DNA of 64,000 nucleotides from Pseudevernia furfuracea (taxonomy: Eukaryota > Ascomycota > Lecanoromycetes > Lecanorales > Parmeliaceae), in NCBI GenBank assembly GCA_022315425.1, contig JAIUPT010000013.1:434001-498000 (forward strand). Reading direction: 5' to 3'. This document shows, piece after piece, positions 22,772 through 34,763 of the stretch. Made by a program: the position numbers and the translations under genes. Within the stretch, counting starts at the first letter, position 1, and every line of letters begins with the position of its first letter. The notes beneath the pieces were generated by a model. The model ran no database searches. It was not told where the DNA came from and saw nothing but the letters and a program-made list of their open reading frames with translations.

Positions 22772-23085
22772 GGCTTCAAATAAGTAAACACCTGGCTTTT
22801 TCTTCGTAATTGAATAAGAGCTTCCTTGAACAATGCCCCCGATCTCTCTCTCTTACATAAGATTGATATTAACGTAGGCCCTGCACCGACTGATAGCGAT
22901 ACACTACGGCTGGCCGTCCGCTTCATACACATTGGAAGGATGCCTCTGGTGACTGGATCTCTCCCCCAAAAGATCTCGCCACTTGGGGAAGGGCGCAGAA
23001 CTTTGCCCTTTGTCAGCCCAGGTTTACCGCTCACTCTCCCATCTGCCTATTAAATCCATAGAATCAGCGAGCAACTTTCAGTCCT
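22772..23085. other. Spacer, no gene seen
   Basis: 3' flank shared by the CGH-type gene and the VIT/vWA relic that runs toward it. No coding signal noted. Confidence 0.35.
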
Positions 23086-24430
23086 TCATATCAACGACTC
23101 ACATTTCTCTTCCGATCCTCCTGCCATATCGGCCAATATACGCCCAACAAGAACAAGCTTTCGCTTTCCCCGCTGAACGACCTGACGAGCCTCCGCCTCC
23201 AAGACCTCTCCGTCTGGAAATTCTTCTCCTTTAACCAAGTTCTCGCCTTGCAAACCACCAAATCCCAAGTCTCCTTCTCTTTGTCCATCTTTTCTTCCAG
23301 AAACGCAATAATCCCCAAGGTGATCCAGTACGATTCTTTCTTCTTTGATAGGATCTTCTCCTTGATACCCATGATGCTGGCAAGCTCCGTCGCTTCAGTC
23401 CAGGATCCCTCGAACTCTTGAAGCTCGATGATTAAAAGGACTTTGTCACCGTCGGTAGCAACAGGCTTGTTGTTTCCTTAGACGGAGCCAACCGCCTTGT
23501 AACGTTCTTCGGCTGCCGCTGCACCAGATCTAGGGGGCGGAGCAGCAGGTGCTATTGAACTGAACAAACCCTTGCCACTGCCAGTCTGCGTAGTCGGCGA
23601 TCGGGAAGATTGCTCATGTGCTATGTTGTAAGACCCGCGAGGCGGACCTGCAGAATTCGAGCTCAAGAGACCGCTTTAAGCTGGTGAAGCCGCTGAGCGG
23701 GTTGCTGTCCCTCTACTCAGAGACGTTAGGATAGTGGGTTGACCACCGCGGCCTCTGCCCCTTCCCCTGGTCGGACCCTCTCCATGTCTTCTATATAATG
23801 CGAAGAGGAACTCATGTCGGCTCCGTTTGCTGGCGTGAGTGTCCTAGGAAGGGAAGATTCGAAAAGAGCAAAACCCATGTCCCCGTCGCTTTCTTCGGCT
23901 TCTTCGGATTCGATTCCAGCTGAAGCGCAGGATTCGGACCCACCGAAAGATGCGGTGCGCGCTTGGACTGAGGGCTCAACATTTTGCAAATCGTCTTCCG
24001 AAGGCCTCATACCCATGTTTTCGTTCTCGGATACGGCTACAAATGAGCACCACTTCCCACTCACTTGGAATTGTACCCCCAATCGAACGGCTTTGCGTTG
24101 GATGATTTCTTCCGAACAGCTGGGATAAAAGTCCTTCACTAGCCTTCCACTCTCGTTGTCTCTGGCATCATAGATCCAGCCTCAACCTTCCTCGAGCTTC
24201 TACAAGGCTCTCTTTGCCGCTAATTGGTGGATCTTCTACCTGGCTCGGCCAACTTGGGCATCTGATGTCGTTCAAAGATGCTGGAGCACCTTTGCCAATC
24301 ATTGTCGTCGGCAGAACGCGAGACATAGCGGAAGAGAAAGGGTTTTTGCCGGGGGAGGGAACAGCGTCCAGCCATGGTGAGCCAAGGGGTGACGCAGATC
24401 AAATAGCGATGAGATAACCGCGTCATGCAC
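23086..24430 (-). pseudogene. Remnant of a VIT/vWA-domain protein, C-terminal third
   Basis: Reading leftward from about 24260, pieces follow the C-terminal order of large fungal VIT plus von Willebrand A proteins: KIHQLAAK, LEEG, GWIYDARD, then RLGVQFQVSGKWCSFVAV (about 24060-24100), a low-complexity region, LLSSNSAGPPRGSYN and SSIAPAAPPP (about 23530-23670), then LLIIELQEFEGSW and YWITLGIIAFLEEK (about 23300-23420), ending near 23086. In-frame stops replace Gln or Arg in several places: TAG and TGA around 24180-24200, TAA near 23478 and 23674. The Gln-to-stop changes again suggest RIP. Upstream VIT and vWA domains are missing or unrecognisable, so this is a truncated dead copy. The upper limit near 24430 is a guess. 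Confidence 0.65.
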
Positions 24431-25253
24431 GAGAGGGTACCACATCGTTAGCGATTGTGGCCCAATGGAGAGAATGCACGTTCTAGATTCACTCGCTGAG
24501 CCCAGAGCCACTGGTCCCTGGGCAGATTGGTAAGGATTTGGCTTGCTCTGGGTGTGTGCAGCAAGTGATTGCAGAAAGCTGGAAGAAATGAAAAAGTCTC
24601 CAGAGAAAGACTGATCACGAATACGTATCTGCCGAGTCCAACTGGAGCTATTAGATTTCCAGACATGAGGAAAGACGGGATGAACAGCAGTGTCACTGTA
24701 GATTATCGGTGGTGTGCGAGTAAGACGCTTTTCCCATAACAATGGAATCAGGCCACGTCTCTTTGAACAGGCTCGTTTGGAAAATACTCCTACCAGCTAG
24801 ACCATAGTTCCACCCCCCATAAGGCGGGCTGGTACCTTTTAGAATCTAGATAGATGATAATCATGATATGTAAAGTATAATGTAGGTAGATGGGAAGGAT
24901 TACGAGTACGGAGTACCTCTTCGTTAGTTTTCCAACCTTCAAGTTAATTACAGCACCAAGGAGCCACCGTCCGTTGATTCCACGTCGAGACAAATCATAG
25001 CAGGGCGAATGCAGCTCGGGAAAATTGCGTCACGTGCGGCTTCTGTACAAGCAGATGTTGAAGCTCAGACTTGTACACTTTGCTTCATCTGTCGAACATC
25101 TACGCTAATGGACATTTGCCTTTTCGTATAAGTGTGCTCTAAAATCAATACCAGTGCTATCATGCCTTCGTAGACGCTATGCATATGTCTCTGTTTGTTG
25201 CCTCCAATGATCCCCCAAACTCCTTGCCTGTTGCCTATGCTCCGAGCTTGGCC
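24431..25253. other. Spacer, no gene seen
   Basis: Lies before the 3' end of the lyase gene. It may hold further worn parts of the VIT/vWA relic, but I could not place them. Confidence 0.35.
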
Positions 25254-27062
25254 TCAAGCTTTATACAGTGTGTCCAAGAAGCCCTCAGCCAGACTGTTGA
25301 CTACACTGGGGTTCGGAAGACTCCCAGCGACACCATACAACGCCGCCGCATCGCCTTTGGCTCCGCCCTTTGCTCCCTTGCCTTCCACTATTCTCACCCT
25401 TTCCTTTTCCTTCTCTTCTTCCACCACTGCTACCAAGTCTCCGAGAAGTTTATCCACGGCAGCGACAACCGGTAATGTGACAGCAACATGAATGGCCGGT
25501 GGCTTTTGTAAGGCGTTTAGGTGCCATCCCTTACCCGACATAGCATCGGCAAGATCGTACACGTTGAGAGTTGTTGACGTGAAAGCGACAACGCTGACGA
25601 GCGGCTTGCCCATAACACTGAGATCGTCCCGCAGAGAAGGATGCTCTCGGATGGTCGATTCGATTGTCTTCGCAACGCCAACAATCCTATGACAGCTATC
25701 AATATAGCCGCTCTCGCCCTGAGACATTAGGCTAGCCCAGCAGGTGGCAATGAGAGCCCCAGGGCGTGAGCCCGCAATGCTCGGTGACGCGTACACGCCT
25801 CCAGACCAGTCGGCGGAGACAAAGTACTGGTAGGTGCGGAGCGCCGAGGTTCGGTAAAGAAGGGCAGAGTTTCCTTTCGGCGCAAAGCCGTATTTGTGGG
25901 TGTCGCAGGAGATACTTGTAACGCCTTTTAGGGTAAAGTCAAACGGGACAGTCGGAAAACCTGCGCGAGCGAGAAAAGGGACTAGGAAGGAGCCAAGACA
26001 GCAGTCAACATGAAGAGGTAGAGATCCTTTCTTACGGAGCGCGAGGCGGGATAGAGATGCAATGTCGTCGATGATGCCGTGAGGGAAGTTTGGAGCAGAC
26101 CCAACCAAAAGTATGGTATTGCTATTTATTAGTCGAGAAACACTGGGTATGTGTACGCTGTAAGTGGGTGCCGGACAGGCTGCCAGGTGGACCTTGATGC
26201 CAAAATATGCGCCAGCTTTGCGAAAAGCCGCGTGAGCAGTCTGTGGAATAATCCTGCACTAGTCAGCGAAAGCCTTCACACTCTATAGCTACACATACAT
26301 TTCAGGCTCAGTGACGCCGCGTTCGGCGCGCGCCTTCTGCCTCGCGCTCAAGCATGCCATCAATATTGACTCTGTCCCTCCACTCGTAGTAACCCCAGCC
26401 CCTCCAGCTGGTGCATTGAACATGGCGAGGATCATAGCGACAATCTCTGCCTCCATCTTTCGTACTCCTGGAAAGACGTCTGGATGTATTGGATTTGCAA
26501 CACTGAACTTCTCAAAAGCCTCTGATTGTAGCTTGATCAATTCGTTCCCACCATGATAAACCGCTCCACTGACAAGGCCATCCTCCCAGCGTGTATGCTC
26601 CATATCACCGAGTTTTCCCAGCTCTGCCCTCACCTGCTGCTCGGTCCATCCTTCCTTTGGTAGCGTGAGGTATCGACTTATGCCAGGCCCTTGAGGGACC
26701 AGCTTTCCTTCGAGTTTGGTAATTGCTTCTGTGACTTGCTTTTGTACTTGGCTGCGTACACCAGGAGTTTTCAGGAATATGCCGTAAAGCGTCCGTCGTA
26801 TTGAGATGTATGCCTCCGCCACTGTCCCGAAGAGCCCGCGACCCTTGAGCTGCAACATACCTTTTCTCGTCCATCTTAAGAGAAAGAAGAAGAATATGAG
26901 ATTACGGAGACTGTGTTCAGTGTCAGTACCAATGTAATGTCCAACGCGAACAAAGAGCTTTTACATATCAGTGCCTAGGTTGAGGTAATTGCCTGTCGGA
27001 CTGTTCTTTGAAGTCGGTAAGGCCGTCCGAAGACTCACAGGCATACGAGAGCTCCCCATCAT
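25254..27062 (-). CDS. DPL1: Sphingosine-1-phosphate lyase
   Basis: Exons 27062-26965, 26910-26299 and 26253-25254 give 569 residues, the usual length. The enzyme uses pyridoxal phosphate to split long-chain base phosphates into a fatty aldehyde and phosphoethanolamine, the exit step of sphingolipid breakdown, at the ER. An N-terminal hydrophobic segment, NLIFFFFLLRW (about 34-44), is the membrane anchor. Family marks follow: PGVRSQVQKQVTEAI, DMEHTRWEDGLVSGAVYHGG, VANPIHPDVFPGVRKME, GVTTSGGTESILMACLSARQ, GSAPNFPHGIIDDI, and the cofactor lysine in DTHKYGFAPKGN (Lys about 357), then SADWSGGVYASPSIAGSRPG. The upstream exon ending in LGTD is supported by a clean intron joining it to the anchor. 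The C-terminal linker with an E/K run is species-specific. Confidence 0.95.
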
Positions 27063-27524
27063 TTATAGGTGGTCATCAGTGACTGGCCAAATCACAGTGT
27101 TGAGCATATTGGGAGCATGAGGCATGAAGAAGTTTTAGGTTTGGATGGTTATTGCTGAAGGTCTCGGATTTAACAGGCTTGGCATCAGGCAGGAGAAAGT
27201 CGAAAAATACTATCGCTGCACACGCCGTACGCCTTGCCCATCCCTATACTTCCAATCATCCCTAAGGACCATTCTCCACTGTCCAAAGCGTTATAAAAAG
27301 GAGGATGAGAGGCGTCATTGTCAAAGCAAGATCGACTCTTGGGGAACACCAGCTCTCCGCACCACTTGTCTGCTCAGCAACCGCGTGATTGCTGTGACCT
27401 AAATTTTGCTCTCAAAGTCCAGCATTCTCGGTTCTCGGCTCGAGGCAGGTCCATATTTGCTGTTCTAACCCTCAAGGTGCCAGCTGCGTGATCTCGTCCA
27501 AAGTCCGTCAAACACCTATTCCTA
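27063..27524. other. Promoter-side spacer of the lyase
   Basis: No coding signal. Lies between the lyase start and the 3' end of the ribosomal protein gene, both leftward. Confidence 0.4.
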
Positions 27525-27785
27525 TCAACCCGCGATTGGCTTCTCAATGTAGTATCCGGGATCCGGTCTCCGCATTTCCCGCATCTCTGCATTTGTCAAC
27601 TCCTCCTCGACCTCTGATACCGCAACTAGCTCTTTGATCCTCATAATCTGACCTGCGGTGGAGGGATTGACGGGCTTGAAGACAGTCGCCATTCGCTTTC
27701 GCAGACCCAAGGCATTAAGGACGCCCTGTGTCTTCTTAGGCAGACCAATGGATGAGCGTATGAGTGTGATCTTGAAGAAGGGCAT
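27525..27785 (-). CDS. MRPL33: Mitochondrial ribosomal protein uL30m
   Basis: A single exon of 86 residues, the right size for the mitochondrial uL30 family (yeast Mrpl33). It starts MPFFKITLIRSSIGLPKKTQ, the family's N-terminal strand-and-turn, followed by LNALGLRKRM and VNPSTAGQIMRIKELVAVSE, and ends in DPGYYIEKP. It is part of the large mitoribosomal subunit and binds 23S-type rRNA. No separate presequence is evident. It is divergent from SEC6 with 347 bp between starts. Confidence 0.93.
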   Translation of the reverse strand: MPFFKITLIRSSIGLPKKTQGVLNALGLRKRMATVFKPVNPSTAGQIMRIKELVAVSEVEEELTNAEMREMRRPDPGYYIEKPIAG

Positions 27786-28132
27786 TGCCGCGAGCAGGCT
27801 TCAGTATTTGCGGACAGAGAAGTTGTGCGTGGGCCTGGGCGATTCGTTTGGTTAAATCTGTCGCGCATAATTAGATATTAGGACCAAGAAAACTATCAGT
27901 AGAAATTACCCACCATGAAAATGTAACCAAACCTTTGATTAAATGGTTGGTCGATGAATAATTTTAAGATCTTGCATTCAGTCTCATAGAACGTCGGTTG
28001 GAGCTTGACGCGAGAAGGAAATCTGCGCTAACCTCACTAGGACACATCGACCCGGAGCTGCAATAGCCACATCCCTTCGTAGTCTGGATTAAGCATGCTG
28101 GCCATGTCCCGATTACGCGATTGAGAGCAGGA
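27786..28132. promoter_or_regulatory. Bidirectional promoter region between MRPL33 and SEC6
   Basis: Head-to-head starts 347 bp apart imply shared promoter DNA. I cannot name factor sites. Confidence 0.5.
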
Positions 28133-30379
28133 ATGGCTGACAACGAAGGGGTGACCGTACAGCTTGCGGAGCTGCTACGGCACCCTGAGGACCTCGACAA
28201 GATACCATTCCTAAAGTCCGAGTTCATTCGCAAGAAAGCCGCGGTAGACGGACAGCTCAAGGTTGGGCTCAAGGAGCAATTGGAGATCACACAGTCTGGC
28301 ATGAACTCGATTGGAGATGGCCAGAGAACAGTCAATCAGATCAAGGAGGAGCTCATGAAGATCGACAAGCTATGCGCCGAGTCGCAGAACATGATACGGG
28401 ATTTCCCTAATATTAATTTGGTCTCCCAGGTGCACCGGAACTTTACGCAGGTCGAGACAATGAAGGCAAACATTGAGTCTTTTGATGGCAGATTGGATGA
28501 GTTAGCCAGGCTCCTGAGTGAAGACGATCAGGACCTCGAGAACCAGCCCAATATTCTCAACGTACACTACGGGCTTACGCAGCTACGAGACATCAGAGAT
28601 GATGCTATGGACCAGATCAAAAGAGCGTCGGATGCTTCTCTGGAGAATACACTCCAGAATCATTTCGAAAGATTGGAAGATGTGGTGAATTGGTTCGATG
28701 AACACATCGGCCAGGCTTGCATGAACCTCATACCTCTGGTACAAACGGACAACAAAAGCATGATAGTGCGTTTAGCGGTCATCATCGAAGAAGAGGAAAA
28801 AAGCGACAAGAAGGTCAAGGCACTGCAAGATGCTCAACGAGACTACAAAGACCTTGCATCCAGGTTCAAGTCCATGAACACCAGCGCCAGACAAATACGT
28901 GGTTATAAGGAGAAGTTTCTGAAAGCCATCGAGCTCTCCGCACAACAAAATTTCGGTTCGGCAGAGGAGAAATTTTTCAAAGATCCAGATAAGCTGTCCA
29001 AGATCATGGCGTGGTTTTTCAATGACCTGGTGGCGGTCAAGCAAGGCATGACAGAGCTGATGCCTAAGAAGTGGAAGATATACAAAACGTACACGGATAT
29101 ATACCACAGTTTAATGCATAATTGGCTCATCAGGCGCATTGACGACCCAAGTCTAGCCCCTCCACATATGCTGGCAATCATCGAGTGGACCGAGAAATAC
29201 TATGGGAAAATGAACAAGCTTGGCTGGAGTCAAGAGGAATTACAGCTCCCTATCCTCGACAACAGAGAAATCGAGCTGATCCGAGACTACCGACAGTTGA
29301 TCGTTAAATCGGTTGACGAATGGATGGATCGGCTGTTCACCACCGACAGGAAATTATTCGTAGAGCGTAAGGAGGGCTCTCTGGACAACGACGAGCATGG
29401 CTATTTCCGCACCAAGACCTTAGGAGACATGTGGCGCATGCTTCGCGAGCAACTCCTTGTCGCTGGCAACTCAGGTCGCACAGACGTGGCGGAAGGAGTC
29501 ATCGACGCCATGTTTACAGCTCTCAAATCACGGCAAAACCTCTGGCAGAAGATGGTTGACGACCAGTCTGCCAAATACAAGACCCCCAGCGCCGAACAAG
29601 ATGGCCTCCAAGTTCTCCAAGACTGGTTAGTTGCGATTGCGAACGACCAAATCGCCTGCATTGACGACAACGCTGAAGCCGGCCAACTGGGCTACCTAAG
29701 CAGCTTCCAGCGCGATTTCGAGCCCCTGGTCTCACCTAAGTTTATGGCTCAAGCGAACGCTGAACTTGAAAATATACGCGATGGTTTTGTAGACCTAGGT
29801 ACCCACTGCATCACCACATTTGTCTCTTTGATCTTCATCATCGACTTCCGCTCCGTCCTACCGGAGTTCTTCACCGCGAAGTGGTATACAGAATACGGCA
29901 TGAAACGTATCATTACGACTTTTGAAGATTACGTAAATGACTACCAAGACGTGCTGCACAGTTCTCTTCTCGACATCTTTGTTGAAGAATTGGCCGACGA
30001 GCTCCTCGTGCGCTATCTCTCCTGCGTCCGAAATAAGGGCGCCAAATTCCGCCGCGGGGAATCCTTCACCGACAAATTCAAAGACGATGTTCTTACCTCC
30101 TTCGATTTCTTCGGCAAATACCCAGAGTTCGCAAGTATCAAGCGGAAGTGGCGCGTGGTGGACTACCTCGTCCGCATGCTCGAGTCTGACAAGACTGCCG
30201 TGGCGACCGTCTATGAGGCGTTCAAGAGGGAGTACTGGGATGTGCAATTGAGTTGGGTCGAGAGCGCACTCAGAGCCAGGGATGACTACGATAGGAGTAT
30301 GCTGAGCAGTGTGAAAGCTAAAGCGAGCGAGGTCTACGTGGAACGAGGACCGGAAACTATCATGAGTAAGGTCAAATGA
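28133..30379 (+). CDS. SEC6: Exocyst complex subunit Sec6
   Basis: An intronless frame of 748 residues. Sec6 belongs to the octameric exocyst, which tethers secretory vesicles to the plasma membrane at growing hyphal tips and septa, and it contacts the t-SNARE Sec9. The chain is almost wholly helical: an N-terminal coiled coil (LAELLRHPEDLDKIPFLKSE, then KVGLKEQLEITQSGMNSI) followed by the CATCHR-type helical bundles, with typical pieces such as FPNINLVSQVHRNF, MAWFFNDLVAVKQGM and NWLIRRIDDPSLAP, and near the end FGKYPEFASIKRKWRVVDYL. Length and order match fungal Sec6. I start at ATG 28133 because no ATG in frame lies closer to the upstream gene. Convergent with RRP12. Confidence 0.95.
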   Translation: MADNEGVTVQLAELLRHPEDLDKIPFLKSEFIRKKAAVDGQLKVGLKEQLEITQSGMNSIGDGQRTVNQIKEELMKIDKLCAESQNMIRDFPNINLVSQVHRNFTQVETMKANIESFDGRLDELARLLSEDDQDLENQPNILNVHYGLTQLRDIRDDAMDQIKRASDASLENTLQNHFERLEDVVNWFDEHIGQACMNLIPLVQTDNKSMIVRLAVIIEEEEKSDKKVKALQDAQRDYKDLASRFKSMNTSARQIRGYKEKFLKAIELSAQQNFGSAEEKFFKDPDKLSKIMAWFFNDLVAVKQGMTELMPKKWKIYKTYTDIYHSLMHNWLIRRIDDPSLAPPHMLAIIEWTEKYYGKMNKLGWSQEELQLPILDNREIELIRDYRQLIVKSVDEWMDRLFTTDRKLFVERKEGSLDNDEHGYFRTKTLGDMWRMLREQLLVAGNSGRTDVAEGVIDAMFTALKSRQNLWQKMVDDQSAKYKTPSAEQDGLQVLQDWLVAIANDQIACIDDNAEAGQLGYLSSFQRDFEPLVSPKFMAQANAELENIRDGFVDLGTHCITTFVSLIFIIDFRSVLPEFFTAKWYTEYGMKRIITTFEDYVNDYQDVLHSSLLDIFVEELADELLVRYLSCVRNKGAKFRRGESFTDKFKDDVLTSFDFFGKYPEFASIKRKWRVVDYLVRMLESDKTAVATVYEAFKREYWDVQLSWVESALRARDDYDRSMLSSVKAKASEVYVERGPETIMSKVK

Positions 30380-30871
30380 GAATGGGCAAATGGGCCACAA
30401 GAGAAAGACCAACCAAAGGTCGCTGCAACACCAATGGCCGGGCAAGGCGGTGGCTTTGCAGAAGAGGATGATCGGCGAGCACAATCTCAACCTGAAGGGT
30501 CAGGCAGGTGGTCGGTCTGCGACGATTTCGCTGCCCAATCGACATGGCAGGATCTTGGACTTTGCTATAGCTTTAGAGGCTTGCCTCTTGGAACCGCAAA
30601 CATTCGGTCTGTTACGGGCTAGGATTGCACACGCTGTTGCTCGTTGGTGGATTCCGTGGTACGAGCCAGGCAGTATCAAGCCCAAATCAGAACCCCTCCG
30701 AAGGGTCGAGAACCCACGGCCAGGTACGGAAAAAGGGCCGCTTGGAGGGTGTATGGACGTTGGAACATTATGTCACGGTGTAGATACTACCATGTTGTAC
30801 ACCCATTTTATGTCAGACATATTGTCAATCAATTTTGCTGGCTAGTGTGCACTCTTCCTCTGAACGATGAT
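30380..30871. other. Convergent spacer between SEC6 and RRP12
   Basis: Tail-to-tail 3' regions; open frames here are shadows of the flanking strands. No gene supported. Confidence 0.45.
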
Positions 30872-33800
30872 TCAACGTCTCCCACCCCCCTTCATGACCC
30901 TCCCACCTCTAACTTTCGACCCGCCCAATCCTCTCCTCTGCACTTTACTTCCTATGTTTCCCCCTCGTCCCCTCAGACCACCTCTGCCGCTCATCCCTCC
31001 ATTTCTACCACCCTGGTCTTTTCTTCCTCTCGCTTCAGCGAACCGAACCTCCTTCCTCGCCCCTCCACCACCATTTACTTTCTTCACTGCCCTGGCTTCG
31101 TCCCCATCATCGTCAATATCCATAGCGTCTCCGTTGCTGTTAGATTTCTCGCGCTTATTACTAAACTTCAACCTCCCCCCTCTCCCTCGCTGCACAGCGT
31201 CCCGGCCACGTATAGCGTCGACATAAGCATTGATGCCGCCTTCAAGGGTCGTTTCGTCGTTCACATCTGGACCGTTGAAATCAAGGGCCATTGGATCATC
31301 ATCATCATAAGCGTCTCCGTCGTCGTTGAAGACAAGTTTACCATCGAGGTCGGTTTTGTTCTTCCGCTGTTTTGCTGGCACTTGTTTTGTAGCCATTGGT
31401 TTTCGACTCGAGATATTGGCGAGGGATCTACGGTCAAGGAGATCGAGAGGTTCGTCGGCGTCTTCGGTGATGTATGTTTGCCCTCTCCCTTCTCTGCCAT
31501 TGGACTCCGCCCCTCGCTCCGGGTCGGAGCCGTGGCCAGAGTCGGAGGAGGAATCGCTACCGTAAAGCGCTTCATCATACTCACTCTCAAACTGGTTCCT
31601 CCTTTTCGCTGGCTCTTGTGATGCAGCTTCAGCGCCGTCAGCTGCCTTGTGCCGCTTGCGCCGTTCCTTGGTCTTCCGGATATTGTTGATAAACTTCTTG
31701 TCGTCTTCTGGGCATCTTCTCTCGATGGCGTCGAAGCCAAATCGCCGAATAGCGCGCTCGAGTATATGCTTCACCTTCGCTCTGAATTGCGCCTTGTGCT
31801 CTCTCGACCATGACACAAGACCTGGCACCAGTGTGTCGAGCTTTGATTTTACGATGTCTTCAGGAAGGGAGATTATAGCCACCTTGACGAATCCGAGAAC
31901 GGAACGTACAATTTCGCGATTGGTGGAGGTGAGGAACAAGTCCATCGTTTGGACCAGATCTTCGATGACCGCGTGAGGAAGCTGCGAAGCGAACTCGTAC
32001 AGGATTCGCGTCAGGGCCGTTATGCTGGCAGAGACCATATGCGGCGTCGAGCCTACAAGTCCGGCAGATACCATGGTGAAGAATTCCTCCAGACTAGCTT
32101 GCGCAATGGGTGCGTCCGCCGCCATGTGTGGGATCTGCGATTGATTGATTTGTCCGCCTTGAGACATTTTGCGAGCCATGAGAACAAGGAGGTCGAACGC
32201 AGCTGTTCGGGCCTTTTCATTGACTTCTTTGGCCGAGATAACCACTTCAGAGAGGATGGAAGGAATGAAGTGGAGGGCCGTTTGTGGGAGGTGCTCGACA
32301 ACGACTGAAATCGCAGCGAGACGGTCGCGGCGGCCTGGGGTGGAGACGGTAGAGGCGGTGGTAAGGAGGAGAGATTGGAGTTCCGCGTTGCGGTCTTGGA
32401 GGGCAAGGGTACCTGTTGGAGAGGTGGCGAGACGGGGGAGAAGCTTATAGGCCTTCTTTTGGAGTTGGGGGTCGGATGACTGAGGGAGAATAAGGGCGGC
32501 GAGGGAAAACAGCGCGGGAAAAGTGGGGCGGGGGAGATATATTGAAAGTGTTATGATCAGGTCCATGAGGGTATGGATTTTTGGCGGCATCTTGTCGGCC
32601 GAGGGTTGCTCTTGCTTTTGCTTGTCGGCTTGAGTTTGAGGAGTGGATTTTGCGAGAGCGGCCTCCAGCATCGTTGTGACTCGCTGGAAGGTCTCGAGTA
32701 GCTCCTATCAAGTTTTAGCGACGGAATTTTGCAGTGTTCAAGTATCATACCTTCTCGGGAGTAATACTCAAGAAAGCATTGATGCACTGCAGGATATGAC
32801 CCCTGTACTGCGGTAATGTTTTTTCATAAACATTAACAAGTACTAATAGTAATTTCCCAGAAAATGCCGATAGATGATCGAGGTTCTTCTGCGCATCACC
32901 CTTCGTAATCTGCTGCTTCAGGAGTAATTCCTGGTCAGAAGCTTCGATATTGACGATCTCTCGATTCGACTCCACCAGCATCTGGAGAGCTTTGCAAATG
33001 TCTACCCGAAGCTCCGTCTGCTCGTATAGCATATTAGCCAACTTCTCGGCAAAGCTCTGATCAAAAGCTGAGCTCAGGTCTAGTGGTAGATTGCAATAAC
33101 CCGGCAAGAGTGTCCAGATCTGCTGCACCAGAGTCTCGAATATCTTGATTTGCATTGTTTTTTCGGAGTTTCCACTGTCTTTCACTCTTTGGATCATCGC
33201 GTCGCTCAGAGGCACAAACTCGGATCTGAAATGCGTGAGATTGGTGTTCTGGACATGGTCTCGCAAGATGGGCAATAACCACGCTCTTCCTGGTTGGCCT
33301 GCCTTTGGCTTCTCGAGGTTCAGCGGTAGAATCTGGAGGACAGTGTCTGGCCCCATGGCTTCGATGGCGTTGCCAAGGACGACGTCCGCTTCTTTCTTGC
33401 CATTGAATGAGTCGTTACCTCGTAGCTCCCCAACGATCCTTACTATCTCGTCCAGGAGACCAGTTGATCTCCATCGAAACGCCGAGAAGAGAGCCGAGAG
33501 CACAGTGAAAACTTCTATCCATGCGGGTTGATATTTTACGCTCAAAAGTGCAGTAGCTGCTTTCGCTAGCTTTTCAAGCACTTTGTTGTCGTATATGGAA
33601 GGCTCTAGGATTGCTGTGTCAGGTACGCAGTTGACCGAAAATGAAATTAGACACTCTGAAGCAGATACGCGAATGTTGTGTGACGAGGAGGCAAGGAATC
33701 CGGAGATCATCTCAAAAAGCTCGGGCAGCTTTTGAAAAGTATCCTCCGGGCTGACTTGAGCGGAGACATCAAAGCCTCTCGACATGACAGCGATCCACGG

Positions 33801-34763
33801 AGGCAGCAGTTGCGAATCGTTCTGTGAAGGCCGCAGCTCGGAGATAGCTTCCATCAACTTTGGTAGTTTTGCAGACGATATCTCGTCCGCCATCCCTGCA
33901 AATATGACTTCAAATATCTCAAAAGCAGACATCGTGAGGTACTCATTGTTTGACCGCGAAATGTTCATGAGGGCTTCACAGAGCGGCTCAATTTTCTTAC
34001 TTGGCCAGCCGCCAGAAGCAGAAGCTATTGTCTTGACCAGCTGCAACGCATGCATGAGACCTGGCTGATGTTCCTCCTGCCTGTGACCCTTTCCCTTCTT
34101 TTTCCCACTTGCAGCCATATCATTGACACTTCGCAAAGCCGTCTCGGCACACATATCCGCCGCTGGATGATCTAGTAAAGGGCTTGGAGGGGGGTTCTTC
34201 AACACATGCGTGACCGCGTCCTGTGCTCGTTTTCTGACCTTTGGTCTGTGATCTGATGCGAGCACCAGCAAGCCTGCGATAGCCCTCCGTGGGCTGACCT
34301 GGGTTTGCGGAAGCGCCCACGCTCCGTTGTCCTGGGCGACCAGCAGTGATTCTAGACACCCCACGCACGACCTTATCAAAGGCGCCTCAATATCATGATG
34401 TGCCAACACAGGCGCAAGACTCGTGAGGATCTGGGAGAACTTCGATCGGAGGAGAGGTGCAGGTACGTGGGGCGCTATGATGTCGAGTAGGTAGACGACC
34501 GATGTTGCGAGATCTTTGTTGACAATGCCATTCGATGGGGAAACTGATTGACTGAGCAATGCGAGCAGGGCAGCAAAGTATGCTGTAGGGGTTGAGCCAT
34601 ACTTCTGGTCTTTGAGAGTGTCTTCGACAGCGGAAAGTACAACGGAGGTCTGCTTGCGGTCAGTGGGGGGTTGGGAGGGTCTGGGAATTGGGCCCTGGCC
34701 AACCTCTCGCTGATTCTGCAATTTCGGGGACCTGATTTTATCGAGCTTCTCGGTCAAAGACAT
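30872..34763 (-). CDS. RRP12: Ribosome biogenesis protein Rrp12
   Basis: Two exons, 34763-32751 and 32704-30872, give 1281 residues. Rrp12 is a nucleolar HEAT-repeat protein needed for processing and export of pre-40S and pre-60S particles, working with export factors. The first exon is helical-repeat sequence throughout (for instance YFAALLALLSQ, RAIAGLLVLASDHRPKVRKRAQDAVTHV, a segment matching the Rrp12/NUC173 family). Exon two continues the repeats to about residue 960 and ends in a disordered tail: an acidic block, nuclear basic runs (RRKRHK-like), then Gly/Arg-rich GRGGLRGRGGNIG as in RNA-binding nucleolar proteins. The join at ITPEK/ELLETFQRV uses a clean 46-nt intron. The RGG-like tail is a probable methylation target. 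Confidence 0.93.

Noticed and set aside
30644..31621. A 325-codon plus-strand frame opposite RRP12
   Set aside because: It is the shadow of the low-complexity RRP12 tail; Pro/Ser/Thr-rich from Gly/Arg codons read backwards.
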